From JBCCGR01 sp039029195 (lineage in GTDB: Bacteria > Pseudomonadota > Alphaproteobacteria > Rhizobiales > Rhizobiaceae): DNA of 53,240 nucleotides. The stretch is taken from the NCBI GenBank assembly GCA_039029195.1, contig JBCCGR010000030.1, forward strand, positions 1 through 53,240. Reading direction: 5' to 3'. Under the pieces are notes generated by a model that did not search any database, was not told where the DNA came from, and saw nothing but the letters and a program-made list of their open reading frames with translations. Of the stretch, positions 42,647-52,021 are shown piece after piece (the stretch's first letter is position 1; each line of letters begins with the position of its first letter). A program made the position numbers and the translations under genes.

Positions 42647-44194
42647 TCACTCCCATTCAATCGTGCCCGGTGGTTTGGAGGTGATGTCGTAGACAACGCG
42701 ATTGACGCCCTTGACCTGATTGATGATCCGGGTGGCGGCGCGGCCAAGGAAATCCATCTCATAAGGATAAAAATCCGCTGTCATGCCATCAACAGATGTC
42801 ACCGCGCGCAAGGCGCAAACATATTCATAGGTTCGTCCGTCACCCATCACACCCACGGTGCGCACGGGAAGGAGCACGGCAAAAGCCTGCCAGATCTCAT
42901 CGTAGAGCCCAGCCTTGCGGATTTCATCGAGATAGATCGCATCAGCAGCTCTTAGAATGTCCAGCTTCTCGCGCGTCACGCCACCGGGACATCGAATAGC
43001 AAGACCCGGACCGGGGAACGGATGGCGCCCCACAAAATGTTCCGGCAGACCAAGCTCACGCCCAAGCGCCCTCACCTCGTCCTTGAAGAGTTCCCTCAGC
43101 GGCTCGACCAGCTTCATGTTCATACGTTCGGGCAATCCGCCCACATTGTGGTGCGATTTGATGGTCACCGACGGTCCGCCAGTGAAGGAAACGCTCTCAA
43201 TCACGTCCGGATAGAGGGTCCCCTGAGCCAGGAACTCGGCACCACCCAGCTTCTTGGCCTCGTCTTCGAAGGTCTCGATGAACAAACGGCCAATGATCTT
43301 GCGCTTTTCTTCCGGATCATCTTTGCCTTCCAGCTCGCCGATGAACCGGCCGGACGCATCCACATGCACAAGGGGGATGTTGTAGTGATCGCGGAACATT
43401 GCGACCACTTCCTTGCCTTCATCCAGACGCATCAGGCCATGGTCCACGAAAATGCAGGTGAGTTGTTCGCCAATCGCTTCGTGAATGAGGACGGCAGCCA
43501 CGGACGAGTCCACGCCACCGGACAGGCCGCAAATCACCCTGCCCCTGCCCACCTGTTTGCGAATACGCTCAATCGCGTGCTGGCGATAGGCGGCCATGGT
43601 CCAGTCGCCGGTCAGTCCCGCAACGTTCTTGACGAAATTCTCCAGCAGACGCGCGCCATCGACGGTGTGAACCACCTCGGGATGAAACATGGTGCCGTAA
43701 TATTTGCGTGCCTCGTTGCCAAACACGGCAAATGGTGCGCCATCGCTTGAGGCAAAGACTTCAAATCCATCCGGCAGGCTTGTGACCCGGTCACCGTGGG
43801 ACATCCACACCGTCGGCGTGTCGCCAACCTGCCAGACCCCATCAAACAGGACGCAGGACGCGTTGACATTGATCTCGGCTCGCCCGAATTCGCGATGATC
43901 AGAACTTTCCGCTTCGCCGCCATTTTGAACACAAAGGGTCATCTGGCCGTAGCAGATGCCCAACACCGGAATACCGGCCTCAAAGACCTTCTGCGGAGCA
44001 CGTGGGCTTCCAGTATCTGCGGTGGAGGCGGGCCCACCCGACAGGATCACGGCTTTGGGGTTTAGCTGATCAAATGCTTCTTCGCTCGCCTGAAATGGAG
44101 CGATTTCGCAGTAAACACCTATCTCGCGCACGCGCCGTGCGATGAGCTGTGTCACCTGTGAACCAAAATCAATAATGAGAACCGTGTCGGTCAT
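42647..44194 (-). CDS. guaA: GMP synthase (glutamine-hydrolysing)
   Basis: A 515-residue enzyme that aminates XMP to GMP. The class I amidotransferase domain has the nucleophile in LGICYGQ and the His/Glu in MFHPEV; the ATP pyrophosphatase domain has the P-loop VICGLSGGVDSSVA; the C-terminal dimer domain ends KPPGTIEWE. The start MTDTVLIIDFG at 44194 is typical. GuaB, the preceding step, is encoded at 46770-48272 on the same strand. Confidence 0.98.
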   Translation of the reverse strand: MTDTVLIIDFGSQVTQLIARRVREIGVYCEIAPFQASEEAFDQLNPKAVILSGGPASTADTGSPRAPQKVFEAGIPVLGICYGQMTLCVQNGGEAESSDHREFGRAEINVNASCVLFDGVWQVGDTPTVWMSHGDRVTSLPDGFEVFASSDGAPFAVFGNEARKYYGTMFHPEVVHTVDGARLLENFVKNVAGLTGDWTMAAYRQHAIERIRKQVGRGRVICGLSGGVDSSVAAVLIHEAIGEQLTCIFVDHGLMRLDEGKEVVAMFRDHYNIPLVHVDASGRFIGELEGKDDPEEKRKIIGRLFIETFEDEAKKLGGAEFLAQGTLYPDVIESVSFTGGPSVTIKSHHNVGGLPERMNMKLVEPLRELFKDEVRALGRELGLPEHFVGRHPFPGPGLAIRCPGGVTREKLDILRAADAIYLDEIRKAGLYDEIWQAFAVLLPVRTVGVMGDGRTYEYVCALRAVTSVDGMTADFYPYEMDFLGRAATRIINQVKGVNRVVYDITSKPPGTIEWE

Positions 44195-44209
44195 GGGAGC
44201 CAAACCGTA

Positions 44210-44911
44210 TTAAAGATCGTCTGCGCGCAATCCAGCCTCGTTGGACTTCGACAGCTTTTCAGCCAGATTGCGATTGAAGCTTGCCTCGATGGCATGGCGG
44301 ACTTCCTTGTCGCGGTCCAGTGCCGCCTGCAACGTGTTGCGTTCAAAAGAGAGGTAACGCACAGAATTTGCCACCACAGCGGTCGCGTTGGCGGGTTTGC
44401 CACTCATGAAGCTCATTTCACCCAGAAAATCTTCGTGGCCGCAAACCGCGATGATGCGGCTGTCTTTTTCAATACTGACCGCGCCTTCGGTCAGGAAAAT
44501 CAGGTGGCTGGAAATGTCGCCTTCCTTGATGAGAACGGTGCCGGATTCTGCGGTCTGCCATTTGCCGCGGCGCAACAGTCGCCTTGCATGTGCCTTCTCC
44601 ACGTCCTTCAACGCCACATCAACAAAGCGCTGCTCCTCCTTGTTGAAGGATGCCCGCTTGTTCTCCCAGGCCAGGATCATCAACTGCACGAGATTTGTGG
44701 TCACGAACACCGTTTCCCAAAAGACGGTGACCAGGTCTTTCAGCCAGAACCAGCCATAGATTGCAGAGACCACGCCGGCGCTGATCGCCACAATGCGCAA
44801 CCGCGTCATGGTGCGCATAAGCATCGACAGAACAAGCAACATATAGGAGAGATGACCGACCAGTTTCCCCGGGGTCAGATTCTCCAAAAGAATAGCGGTA
44901 AATTCTTCCAT
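44210..44911 (-). CDS. Membrane cyclic-nucleotide-binding protein (Popeye-like)
   Basis: A 233-residue protein with about three N-terminal hydrophobic segments (LSYMLLVLSMLM, IVAISAGVVSAIYGWFWL, VFWETVFVTTNLVQLMIL) and a C-terminal cyclic-nucleotide-binding-type barrel (GTVLIKEGDISSHLIFLTEGAVSIE, GEMSFMSGKPANATAVV). This layout is like the animal Popeye (POPDC) proteins and their bacterial relatives. The usual phosphate-binding Arg is not clear (FLGEMSFMSGKPANATA), so nucleotide binding is uncertain. It is 15 bases upstream of guaA on the same strand. Confidence 0.82.
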   Translation of the reverse strand: MEEFTAILLENLTPGKLVGHLSYMLLVLSMLMRTMTRLRIVAISAGVVSAIYGWFWLKDLVTVFWETVFVTTNLVQLMILAWENKRASFNKEEQRFVDVALKDVEKAHARRLLRRGKWQTAESGTVLIKEGDISSHLIFLTEGAVSIEKDSRIIAVCGHEDFLGEMSFMSGKPANATAVVANSVRYLSFERNTLQAALDRDKEVRHAIEASFNRNLAEKLSKSNEAGLRADDL

Positions 44912-45034
44912 GTTTGCGGTGATATCCGCTTCGCGAACCGCTCACAAGCGGGGAGTAGGAATGGAGCAATCGCGAGCCATTCAACTCATTTGGAGTGGTA
45001 AATTTTGAGACTTTTTAGGGATGTGGCCAAGCAT

Positions 45035-46324
45035 TCACCCGCGCCGCTCCATGACAGAGAAGAAGAAACCATCCGTATTCGTTGAGGCTGGGGTGAGCGT
45101 GATGGTCTTCATGTCGGATGACCAGGGCTGTGCCTTTTCGAACCCGAAGAGGTCCTGCCAGACTTCACCGGCGGAGACCAATTCAAACTCCGGGCTATCC
45201 TCGCAGAGCGCATAGACCTGCGCTTCGTTTTCTTCAGGAAACACCGAGCATGTGATGTAGATGAGAAACCCACCGGGGCGCACAAAGGGAGCTGCCTCGC
45301 TCAGGGCCTCCTCCTGCTCGCGCACCCGCTCAGCAAGGTTTTCTGCGGTCAGTTTCCATTTGGCATCGGGTCGTCGCCGCCAGGTGCCACTGCCTGTACA
45401 CGGCGCATCGACCACCACCTTGTGCATGGACCCTGCAAGGGCTGACAAATCATCGTCCGGGCTGTGCACCTGAACGTTGCGCAAGCCTGCCCGCTTGATG
45501 CGCTCGTAAATCGGTTTCAGGCGGCTTCGATCCCGGTCATAGGCATGGATTTGCCCCTTATTCTGCATCGCGGCGCCGAGGGCCAGCGTCTTGCCGCCCG
45601 CCCCTGCACAATAGTCGAGCACCTGTTCTCCGGGTTGCGGAAAGACCAGATCGGCAACGATCTGGCTACCTTCATCCTGAACCTCAAACCAACCTTTTTG
45701 GTATCCTGCTTCCGCCTCCACATTGGGTGTGCGGGATGGACCTGATCCTGGCGGAATGCGGATTCCGTAGCGCGCGATTTCTGCTGACTTGGCACCAGCT
45801 TTTTTTAACGCTTTCAGAACCTTGGCCTGATCGGCTTTGAGCGTGTTGGCACGCAGGTCGAGTGAAGGTCGTCGGGTGAATGCCCTGGCTTCCGCCACCC
45901 AATCGTCGGCGAAGTTCTCTTCAAATGAGGCCACGCACCATTGCGGGATGTCGGCCTGAATGTGTGGCTCAGCCGCGGCAAGCCGGTCAGGATCAAACTT
46001 CGCAAAGCTCTCTTCAGTAAGATGCTCCGGCGCAAACCGGTCACCTACAAATGCCTTCAATAGGGTATCCGGCTTATATCCCCACTGGCGCAACAGGGTG
46101 CCCAGCACAATCGAGCGGGGTTTGTCCGAGCCCATCACATGAACCGTTGAAGCGCGCTGGCGCAGGGCATCATAGACCAGATTGCCTATGGCCGCCCGGT
46201 CGCCCGATCCCGCGAAGCGATGCGACACGCCCCAGTCTTTCAGCGCCAGTGAGACCGGCCGCTTGTTTTTCTGAAGGTCGGTTAAAACCTCAATTGCCGC
46301 CTGTGTGCGGCCACCAAGACGCAT
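45035..46324 (-). CDS. rsmB: RsmB/NOP family 16S rRNA methyltransferase
   Basis: A 429-residue RNA m5C methyltransferase. The SAM motif I is VLDYCAGAGGKTLALGA, the two catalytic cysteines lie in VDAPCTGSGTWRRRPDAKW and YITCSVFPEEN, and the N-terminal NusB-like region is present. RsmB methylates C967 of 16S rRNA in E. coli. The neighbour order rsmB-MAPEG-guaB is common in Hyphomicrobiales. Confidence 0.94.
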   Translation of the reverse strand: MRLGGRTQAAIEVLTDLQKNKRPVSLALKDWGVSHRFAGSGDRAAIGNLVYDALRQRASTVHVMGSDKPRSIVLGTLLRQWGYKPDTLLKAFVGDRFAPEHLTEESFAKFDPDRLAAAEPHIQADIPQWCVASFEENFADDWVAEARAFTRRPSLDLRANTLKADQAKVLKALKKAGAKSAEIARYGIRIPPGSGPSRTPNVEAEAGYQKGWFEVQDEGSQIVADLVFPQPGEQVLDYCAGAGGKTLALGAAMQNKGQIHAYDRDRSRLKPIYERIKRAGLRNVQVHSPDDDLSALAGSMHKVVVDAPCTGSGTWRRRPDAKWKLTAENLAERVREQEEALSEAAPFVRPGGFLIYITCSVFPEENEAQVYALCEDSPEFELVSAGEVWQDLFGFEKAQPWSSDMKTITLTPASTNTDGFFFSVMERRG

Positions 46325-46339
46325 GGTTACAACGCCCGA

Positions 46340-46759
46340 TCAGATTGATGTGGCGAGGTTGATGGCCAGCCAAAGCCACATCAGAATGAGTGCAAACCAC
46401 GGGATCATAAACACGGGCCGTCTCAGGCGCAGATTGTTGGACGTGATGAACACCAGAATGTGGATCAGTTTTCCCAACGCAAATACCCAGGCCAGTCCGA
46501 CCATGATGAAATCGGCGGCTCCCGCGACAATTGCCATCACGCAGGCGGCGTAGAACAGAACCGGCATTTCGTACTGATTGGCGATGGCTTTTACGAACTG
46601 CGCGCTTTCATCAGGCTCCTTGCCGGTGATCTTGAAATCAGAGGCTTTTGCGTTCCCCGCTTTCACCGCAGAAGCGCGGCGCTGTGCCATCGGCACATAG
46701 AGAATGAGGGTGATCAACGCCATGATGATGGCGGGCCACAGGATTGCTGTTTCGTTCAT
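46340..46759 (-). CDS. MAPEG family membrane protein
   Basis: A 139-residue four-helix membrane protein, starting with NETAILWPAIIMALITLILYVPMAQRR, and with the MAPEG-type FVKAIANQYEMPVLFYAACV. MAPEG proteins include microsomal glutathione transferases; the bacterial function is mostly unknown. The gene is 10 bases after guaB on the same strand. Confidence 0.9.
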   Translation of the reverse strand: MNETAILWPAIIMALITLILYVPMAQRRASAVKAGNAKASDFKITGKEPDESAQFVKAIANQYEMPVLFYAACVMAIVAGAADFIMVGLAWVFALGKLIHILVFITSNNLRLRRPVFMIPWFALILMWLWLAINLATSI

Positions 46760-46769
46760 CTTGCTACTC

Positions 46770-48272
46770 TCACATACGACCCGAATAGTTAGGGCTTTCG
46801 CGGGTGATGTTCACCGTGTGCGGATGGCTTTCGGTGAGGCCTGCGTTTGAAATGCGAACGAATTGCGCTTTTTCGTAGAGTTCTGCAAGGGATGCAGCAC
46901 CCACGTATCCCATTGCGGCTTTCAGACCGCCCGCCAACTGGTGCAGAACCGCGCCAACCGGGCCCTTGTAGGGCACCTGTCCTTCAATGCCTTCGGGAAC
47001 GAGTTTCAGCGTGTCGCGCACCTCTGCCTGAAAATAGCGGTCCGCCGAACCACGTGCCATAGCGCCCACCGACCCCATGCCGCGATAGGATTTGTAGGAA
47101 CGGCCTTGGTGCAGATAGACCTCGCCCGGTGATTCATCGGTGCCTGCCAGCAGTGACCCCACCATCGCAACCGATGCACCGGCGGCAAGCGCCTTGGCGA
47201 TGTCGCCGGAAAACTTTATGCCGCCATCGGCAATCACCGGAACCCCTTGTTTGCCGGCCGCATCCACAGCCGACATGATGGCCGTCAATTGCGGCACACC
47301 GACACCAGCAACCACCCGCGTTGTGCAGATCGAACCCGGACCAATGCCGACCTTCACAGCATCCGCACCGGCATCGATCAGCGCTTTCGTCGCATCAGCC
47401 GTTGCCACATTGCCCGCTGCAATCTGCGTGGAGTTGGAGAGTTTCTTGACCCGGCCAACGGCATCAAGCACTCGCTGCGAATGGCCATGGGCCGTATCAA
47501 TGACCAGCAAATCAACACCGGCATTAATGAGCGCCTCAGCGCGTTCAAAACCATCATCTCCCACGGATGTCGCTGCTGCCACACGCAGGCTGCCGGTCGC
47601 ATCCTTGGCCGCGTTTGGATAAAGCTGCGATTTTTCGATGTCCTTCACCGTAATCAATCCGGTGCAGCGCCCTTCCTTGTCGACGACCAGCAGCTTTTCG
47701 ATCCGGTTTTGATGCAACAGACGCTTGGCTTCGTCCTGGGAGACACCTTCGCGAACCGTGACAAGGTTTTCCCGGGTCATCAGCTCATAGACTTTTTGGT
47801 CTGGATTGGAAGCAAAGCGCACATCGCGGTTTGTGAGAATGCCCACCAGACGGCCAAGCTTGTGGCCGCCTTTGCCGCCATTTTCGACAACCGGGATGCC
47901 GGAAATCTTGAACGCGTCCATGAGATCAAGTGCGTCCTGCAACGTGGCGTCGGGTCCGATGGTCACCGGATTGACCACCATGCCGGACTCAAAGCGCTTG
48001 ACTTGGCGCACCTGATCCGCCTGCTCTTCGGTATCAAGATTGCGATGAATGACCCCCATTCCACCGGCCTGGGCCATGGCAATCGCCATATTGGCTTCCG
48101 TCACCGTGTCCATGGCCGACGACAGAATAGGTAGATGAAGTTCGATCTCGCGGGTGAGTTTGGTTGCGATGTTGGTGTCGCCCGGGAGCACTTCGGAATG
48201 CCCAGGTTGCAACAACACATCATCGAATGTGAGCGCGAGATCGCCTGTGGGAAGGTGAAGCAATTCAGCCAT
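46770..48272 (-). CDS. guaB: IMP dehydrogenase
   Basis: A 500-residue enzyme that oxidises IMP to XMP, the rate-limiting step of GTP synthesis. The start LTFDDVLLQPGHSEVLP, two CBS domains in the middle (around NPVTIGPDATLQDAL and LMTRENLVTVREGVSQDEA) and the catalytic cysteine loop GIGPGSICTTRVVAGVG are all present. The start at 48272 has GAGG six bases upstream. Confidence 0.98.
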   Translation of the reverse strand: MAELLHLPTGDLALTFDDVLLQPGHSEVLPGDTNIATKLTREIELHLPILSSAMDTVTEANMAIAMAQAGGMGVIHRNLDTEEQADQVRQVKRFESGMVVNPVTIGPDATLQDALDLMDAFKISGIPVVENGGKGGHKLGRLVGILTNRDVRFASNPDQKVYELMTRENLVTVREGVSQDEAKRLLHQNRIEKLLVVDKEGRCTGLITVKDIEKSQLYPNAAKDATGSLRVAAATSVGDDGFERAEALINAGVDLLVIDTAHGHSQRVLDAVGRVKKLSNSTQIAAGNVATADATKALIDAGADAVKVGIGPGSICTTRVVAGVGVPQLTAIMSAVDAAGKQGVPVIADGGIKFSGDIAKALAAGASVAMVGSLLAGTDESPGEVYLHQGRSYKSYRGMGSVGAMARGSADRYFQAEVRDTLKLVPEGIEGQVPYKGPVGAVLHQLAGGLKAAMGYVGAASLAELYEKAQFVRISNAGLTESHPHTVNITRESPNYSGRM

Positions 48273-48468
48273 ATCAATCCTCTGACGGTGAAGTGACACC
48301 GCTGGTCTTCTGTTCGTCCGCCGCCACAATCCTGTGTTTGATCAGAATAGATGTTACCGGCACGGTCAGCAGAAACCGCGGGAATCGATTTACAAATTCG
48401 AGATTGACGAGTGCCGCTAACATGGATCAACCGCCAAGCAAAGCGACCCGACCTGAATATGACAAAAA

Positions 48469-49191
48469 TTATCGCTTCTTCGATTTGGCCAGCAGATAAA
48501 GTTCAACAGAACCCGCCCGACTAGCCGGTGGTTTCACATGATGTACGGATGTGAACTCACGCTTCATGCGATCAAGAAGTGATTGCTCCGTGCCTCCCTG
48601 AAAGGTCTTCGTCAGGAAGTGACCGCCAGGTTTCAACACATCAAGTGCGAAATCCAGCGCAACCTCGACCAAATGCATGGTGCGAAGATGGTCCGTGCGG
48701 CGATGGCCAGTTGTTGGCGCGGCCATATCAGACATAACGATGTCCGGCGGCTCTCCACCCAGTGCCGCAAGCAAGGCATCCGGCGCATCGTCATCAAGAA
48801 AATCCTTCTTCAGGATCGTCGCGCCCGGGACCGGGTCCATGTCAAGAAAATCGATGCCCACAACGCGGATATCATCCGCAACTGAACCGGTTTTCGCGAC
48901 AGCCACCTGACACCAGCCGCCCGGCGCCGCGCCAAGGTCGACCACACGCTGACCCTTTTTCAACAGATTGAATCGGTCATCAATCTCCAAAAGCTTGTAT
49001 GCCGCGCGGGAGGCAAAGCCTTCCGCCTTTGCCATTTTCACATAAGGGTCATTGAGTTGGCGCTGCAGCCATAGGGTGGAAGACAGCTTTCGCCCACGTG
49101 CCGTTTTGACCTTGGTGTGAAGGCCCCGAGCGGCCGCCTTGCTTTTGCCGGTTCCACTCTTCTTGCCAGAAGGCCGCTTTCGATCATTCAT
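48469..49191 (-). CDS. rlmE: 23S rRNA 2'-O-methyltransferase RlmE
   Basis: A 240-residue enzyme of the FtsJ/RrmJ family, which methylates U2552 of 23S rRNA. SAM motif VVDLGAAPGGWCQVA, the aspartate loop MSDMAAPTTGHRRTDH and the catalytic Lys in LKPGGHFLTKTFQGG are visible. A basic N-terminal tail (DRKRPSGKKSGTGKSKAAARG) is added. The start at 49191 follows GGGAGG and overlaps the ppx stop, so the two are coupled. Confidence 0.96.
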   Translation of the reverse strand: MNDRKRPSGKKSGTGKSKAAARGLHTKVKTARGRKLSSTLWLQRQLNDPYVKMAKAEGFASRAAYKLLEIDDRFNLLKKGQRVVDLGAAPGGWCQVAVAKTGSVADDIRVVGIDFLDMDPVPGATILKKDFLDDDAPDALLAALGGEPPDIVMSDMAAPTTGHRRTDHLRTMHLVEVALDFALDVLKPGGHFLTKTFQGGTEQSLLDRMKREFTSVHHVKPPASRAGSVELYLLAKSKKR

Positions 49192-50833
49192 AGCGACTGC
49201 CTCCCGTTTTCCCGCCAGACGGCGGGCGCTGGCGGTTGTTGCGACGGTTTCTTTGGTTGCGGGACCGCCAAGCGCGTGCATCTCCCATCATTTCCATCAA
49301 CAGCCCTTCTCTCAAGCCCCGGTCTGCCACTCTCAGGCGCGGCGACGGCCACTCCAGGCGGATCGCTTCAAGGATGGCGCAGCCTGCCAGCACAAGATCG
49401 GCCCGGTCCCGTCCAATGCATGGATTGGCCATGCGGGCCTGATAATCCATTGCGAGCAGCTTATCCGTCATTGCCGAGACTTCATGATCGGCCAGCCAGA
49501 TGCCGTCCACACGGCGACGGTCGTAGCGGCGCAGATCAAGATGCACACCCGCAAGGGTTGTCACCGTACCGGACGTGCCCAGAAGATGCATTTTGCCGCT
49601 GCTGGTCAGTTCACCGAAGGAGTGGCCCGCGGAAAATTCTCTCAGATGCTTTTGCACCTCTTCGATCATCGCAGAAAATTGGGCCTGACTTACATCCTGG
49701 CCGCCGCCGTGTTTTTCGGCAAGTGTCACCACCCCCAGCGGCAGCGAGGTCCATGCAATGATGTGATCCGACAAGCGCCTGCTCATCCGCTGGCGCATAT
49801 CCAGAATGGCGAGTTCCGAAGAGCCGCCACCAATATCGAAAAGCACCACCGCGTCCGCATCGCGATCCACCAGCGATCCGCAGCCGGACACGGCAAGTCT
49901 CGCTTCTGTTTCCCGGTTCACAATCTCAAGATCAAGTCCGGTTTCTTCGCGCACGCGCTCCAGAAACAGGCTGCCATTTTCAGCCCGCCGACAGGCTTCG
50001 GTTGCAATCAGCCTCTGGCGGAACATCGCACGGGATTTGATTTTTTCTGCACACTCTCCAAGCGCGGCTACCGCCCGGTCCATGGCATCATCCCGGAGTC
50101 GGCCCGACTGTCCGAGCCCCTCCCCCAGCCGCACAATGCGGGAAAACGCATCGACCACCCGGAAACGACCCGGCGCCTGCGGAATTGCAACCAGCAACCG
50201 GCAATTGTTGGTGCCCAAGTCCAGCGCTGCATAAAGTCCATTGGCGGCTTGCTGGCTGGAAGTCTCCGACTTTGGCCGTCGATGGCTTCGTCCATAGCGC
50301 CGGGGTTCGCTGGGACTTGATTTGGCAACGCCAGCCTGACCCGCGCCCACGGAGTGGTTTTCGCCAGATTCACCCTTTCGGCCCTTCCCACGGCGGCGGT
50401 TCCGGCGACGCGCTGATCCTGCCTGCTGCTCCGGCTGGTTTCGGCTTCGCGGTTCTGCTGGCCCCGATGATGCCTCCGGCGGCAGGGGCGTAGTTTGGTT
50501 GTCCGAAACGTTTGCGGGTTTTGAATTGCGGCGTCGCCTGCGCCGCTTGCCACTGCGACCGGAGCCGGCCTTTTCTGCCGAATTCTGTTTGGGCGCACCT
50601 GCACCGTTGCCGGGCGCATCTTCACGCGCTGACATCGTTTTCGACCCATCACCCTGGGCCGGGGCATTGCCCGCCGTCGTGGAATTGGCCGAAGCGTCTC
50701 CAGACTGGGCCTGCCCACGCTTCTTTCGCCGTCTTCGCCTGCGCCCGCCCCGCCGTTTGGCGTTGCTTTCAATGGCACCAATTCCTGCGACCGGGCTGTT
50801 GTCGGGGCTTTCCCCGCCATCCCGGTTGGTCAC
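49184..50833 (-). CDS. ppx: Ppx/GppA phosphatase with long arginine-rich N-terminal extension
   Basis: A 549-residue protein. Residues about 199-520 form the exopolyphosphatase/pppGpp phosphatase domain: YAALDLGTNNCRLLVA, VVLFDIGGGSSELAIL and GTSGTVTTLAG are the ATPase-fold phosphate motifs. Residues 1-198 are disordered, rich in Ser, Gly, Asn and Pro, with three arginine/lysine clusters (27-39, 96-103, 141-153). The GTG start at 50833 with AGGAAG upstream is used; an ATG further upstream would add about 32 residues. The enzyme degrades polyphosphate and/or pppGpp. A basic tail of this kind might bind RNA or polyphosphate, which is inference. Confidence 0.9.
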   Translation of the reverse strand: MTNRDGGESPDNSPVAGIGAIESNAKRRGGRRRRRRKKRGQAQSGDASANSTTAGNAPAQGDGSKTMSAREDAPGNGAGAPKQNSAEKAGSGRSGKRRRRRRNSKPANVSDNQTTPLPPEASSGPAEPRSRNQPEQQAGSARRRNRRRGKGRKGESGENHSVGAGQAGVAKSSPSEPRRYGRSHRRPKSETSSQQAANGLYAALDLGTNNCRLLVAIPQAPGRFRVVDAFSRIVRLGEGLGQSGRLRDDAMDRAVAALGECAEKIKSRAMFRQRLIATEACRRAENGSLFLERVREETGLDLEIVNRETEARLAVSGCGSLVDRDADAVVLFDIGGGSSELAILDMRQRMSRRLSDHIIAWTSLPLGVVTLAEKHGGGQDVSQAQFSAMIEEVQKHLREFSAGHSFGELTSSGKMHLLGTSGTVTTLAGVHLDLRRYDRRRVDGIWLADHEVSAMTDKLLAMDYQARMANPCIGRDRADLVLAGCAILEAIRLEWPSPRLRVADRGLREGLLMEMMGDARAWRSRNQRNRRNNRQRPPSGGKTGGSRYE

Positions 50834-51014
50834 GTTTGTCTTCCTTGCAGCCGCGCCAGGCGTTCGCCCGTCAAGCTGGCCGCGTTGTTTTACAGTTGAG
50901 TGGAGTTTAGCAGCGAAGGGGCGCTTCACAACCCCTTTGTGAAATGGAATTTCACGACAAGGAGCCGGAAAAGACGAGCGTTGAAAAACCGGGCCTCAGG
51001 CGATGCAATTCATC

Positions 51015-51043
51015 TTGCATCCGCACAAAAGCCCCCCTATAGA
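51015..51043 (+). promoter_or_regulatory. Promoter of the tRNA-Gln gene
   Basis: TTGCAT (51015-51020), a 17-base spacer and TATAGA (51038-51043) lie about 50 bases before the mature tRNA. Both boxes are close to the sigma-70 consensus. Confidence 0.6.
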
Positions 51044-51094
51044 GACCCGCGCTGCAATGATGTTGTGGCCAGCTCGCGCAAATGCGCATGCCGT

Positions 51095-51168
51095 TGGGGA
51101 TTAGTATAACGGTAGTACAGCGGACTCTGACTCCGTCAGTCCTGGTTCGAATCCAGGATCCCCAGCCA
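51095..51168 (+). tRNA. tRNA-Gln (anticodon CUG)
   Basis: A 74-base cloverleaf. The acceptor TGGGGAT pairs with ATCCCCA, followed by encoded GCCA. The anticodon stem GCGGA/TCCGT encloses CTCTGAC, giving anticodon CUG for CAG glutamine codons. The T arm is CCTGG-TTCGAAT-CCAGG. The fit is complete. Confidence 0.97.
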
Positions 51169-51413
51169 GTTAAGTCATTGTATTCATTAGCACACTATAA
51201 TCGGTCACTTCGGGCCAACCGAACAAAGTGGCATCAGAACGCCGCACAAAAACCGGCACAGTCGATCTTTGTTTCGCACCTGTGCTTTTTCTGACATTGA
51301 AAGACGTGTCCTGAAGACCGCAAAAACAATTGCACGCGCTCCTCGAGAATGGGCTTGAAAGATAGAGGGAATAATTCCTATCCTCCGCTCCGAGCGGCAA
51401 GAACAGGAGGAAC

Positions 51414-51638
51414 ATGTCATCCACCACGATTGCCGACATCATCAAACGAGAGATCTGGCTTCACGTCACCTGTGAACGGTGCAGACGCAGCGCGTGTGTG
51501 CCTTGGCGAATGCTGGAACGCCGTGTCCCTGGTCGGCTGCTCGACACCCAAGCCACACAATATTTCCGGTGCGACAAGTGCAAGAAGCTCGCCACATCAA
51601 CGAAGGTCTACCGGCCACCAGCACCATTTGAAGGGTGA
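51414..51638 (+). CDS. Small zinc-ribbon-like protein, unknown function
   Basis: A 74-residue protein with two CxxC pairs, CERC and CDKC, separated by about 32 residues, which fits a zinc ribbon. A strong AGGAGG ribosome binding site precedes the ATG, so translation is well supported. No homologous family was recognised. It stands alone after tRNA-Gln. Confidence 0.75.
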   Translation: MSSTTIADIIKREIWLHVTCERCRRSACVPWRMLERRVPGRLLDTQATQYFRCDKCKKLATSTKVYRPPAPFEG

Positions 51639-52021
51639 TACGCAGAGCGATAGTGCCTCTGCGGCTCTAAACCCAAAGGCAGCAGTGCGGACAAACCAGA
51701 CATCGAAATTGCTCAAGCTATCGATCTCTCATCAGCGGGCCACCTGGCCCAATATAGATCACTGATTTCCAAACCTCCTCTTCAACTTTGCAGTTGCCAA
51801 TTCCTCTTTCATCCAAATCGACTTGTCTGATTTCTCTCTTGGCGGGCTTCCTTGAAAAGATTGGCCAAATACTAAAAGAAATGAGTTCCCAAACTGCGTT
51901 CATTCTCACCAAATCATCCTGCGGGTTACGAGCAGGAGGAGAATGCGCGCTTAGCTTCGTTGAGAGTGAGCGGCAAAACTGCTAAAAAGAGGGCAGATTT
52001 ACCACTTCTTGAACATTGCCG
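51639..52021. other. Intergenic region before the GlxA-type regulator
   Basis: No gene was accepted in this 383-base stretch. It should hold the promoter of the regulator at 52022. No repeat or hairpin stood out. Confidence 0.45.

Noticed and set aside
43022..43750. A 242-codon open frame antisense to guaA
   Set aside because: It is fully inside guaA and lacks any family signature.
47247..48134. A 295-codon open frame antisense to guaB
   Set aside because: guaB is unmistakable on the other strand and the frame encodes no known motif.
49139..50320. A 393-codon open frame antisense to ppx
   Set aside because: It is the opposite-strand shadow of a GC-rich, arginine-rich gene; the protein has no recognisable domain and the ppx/rlmE genes are clear.
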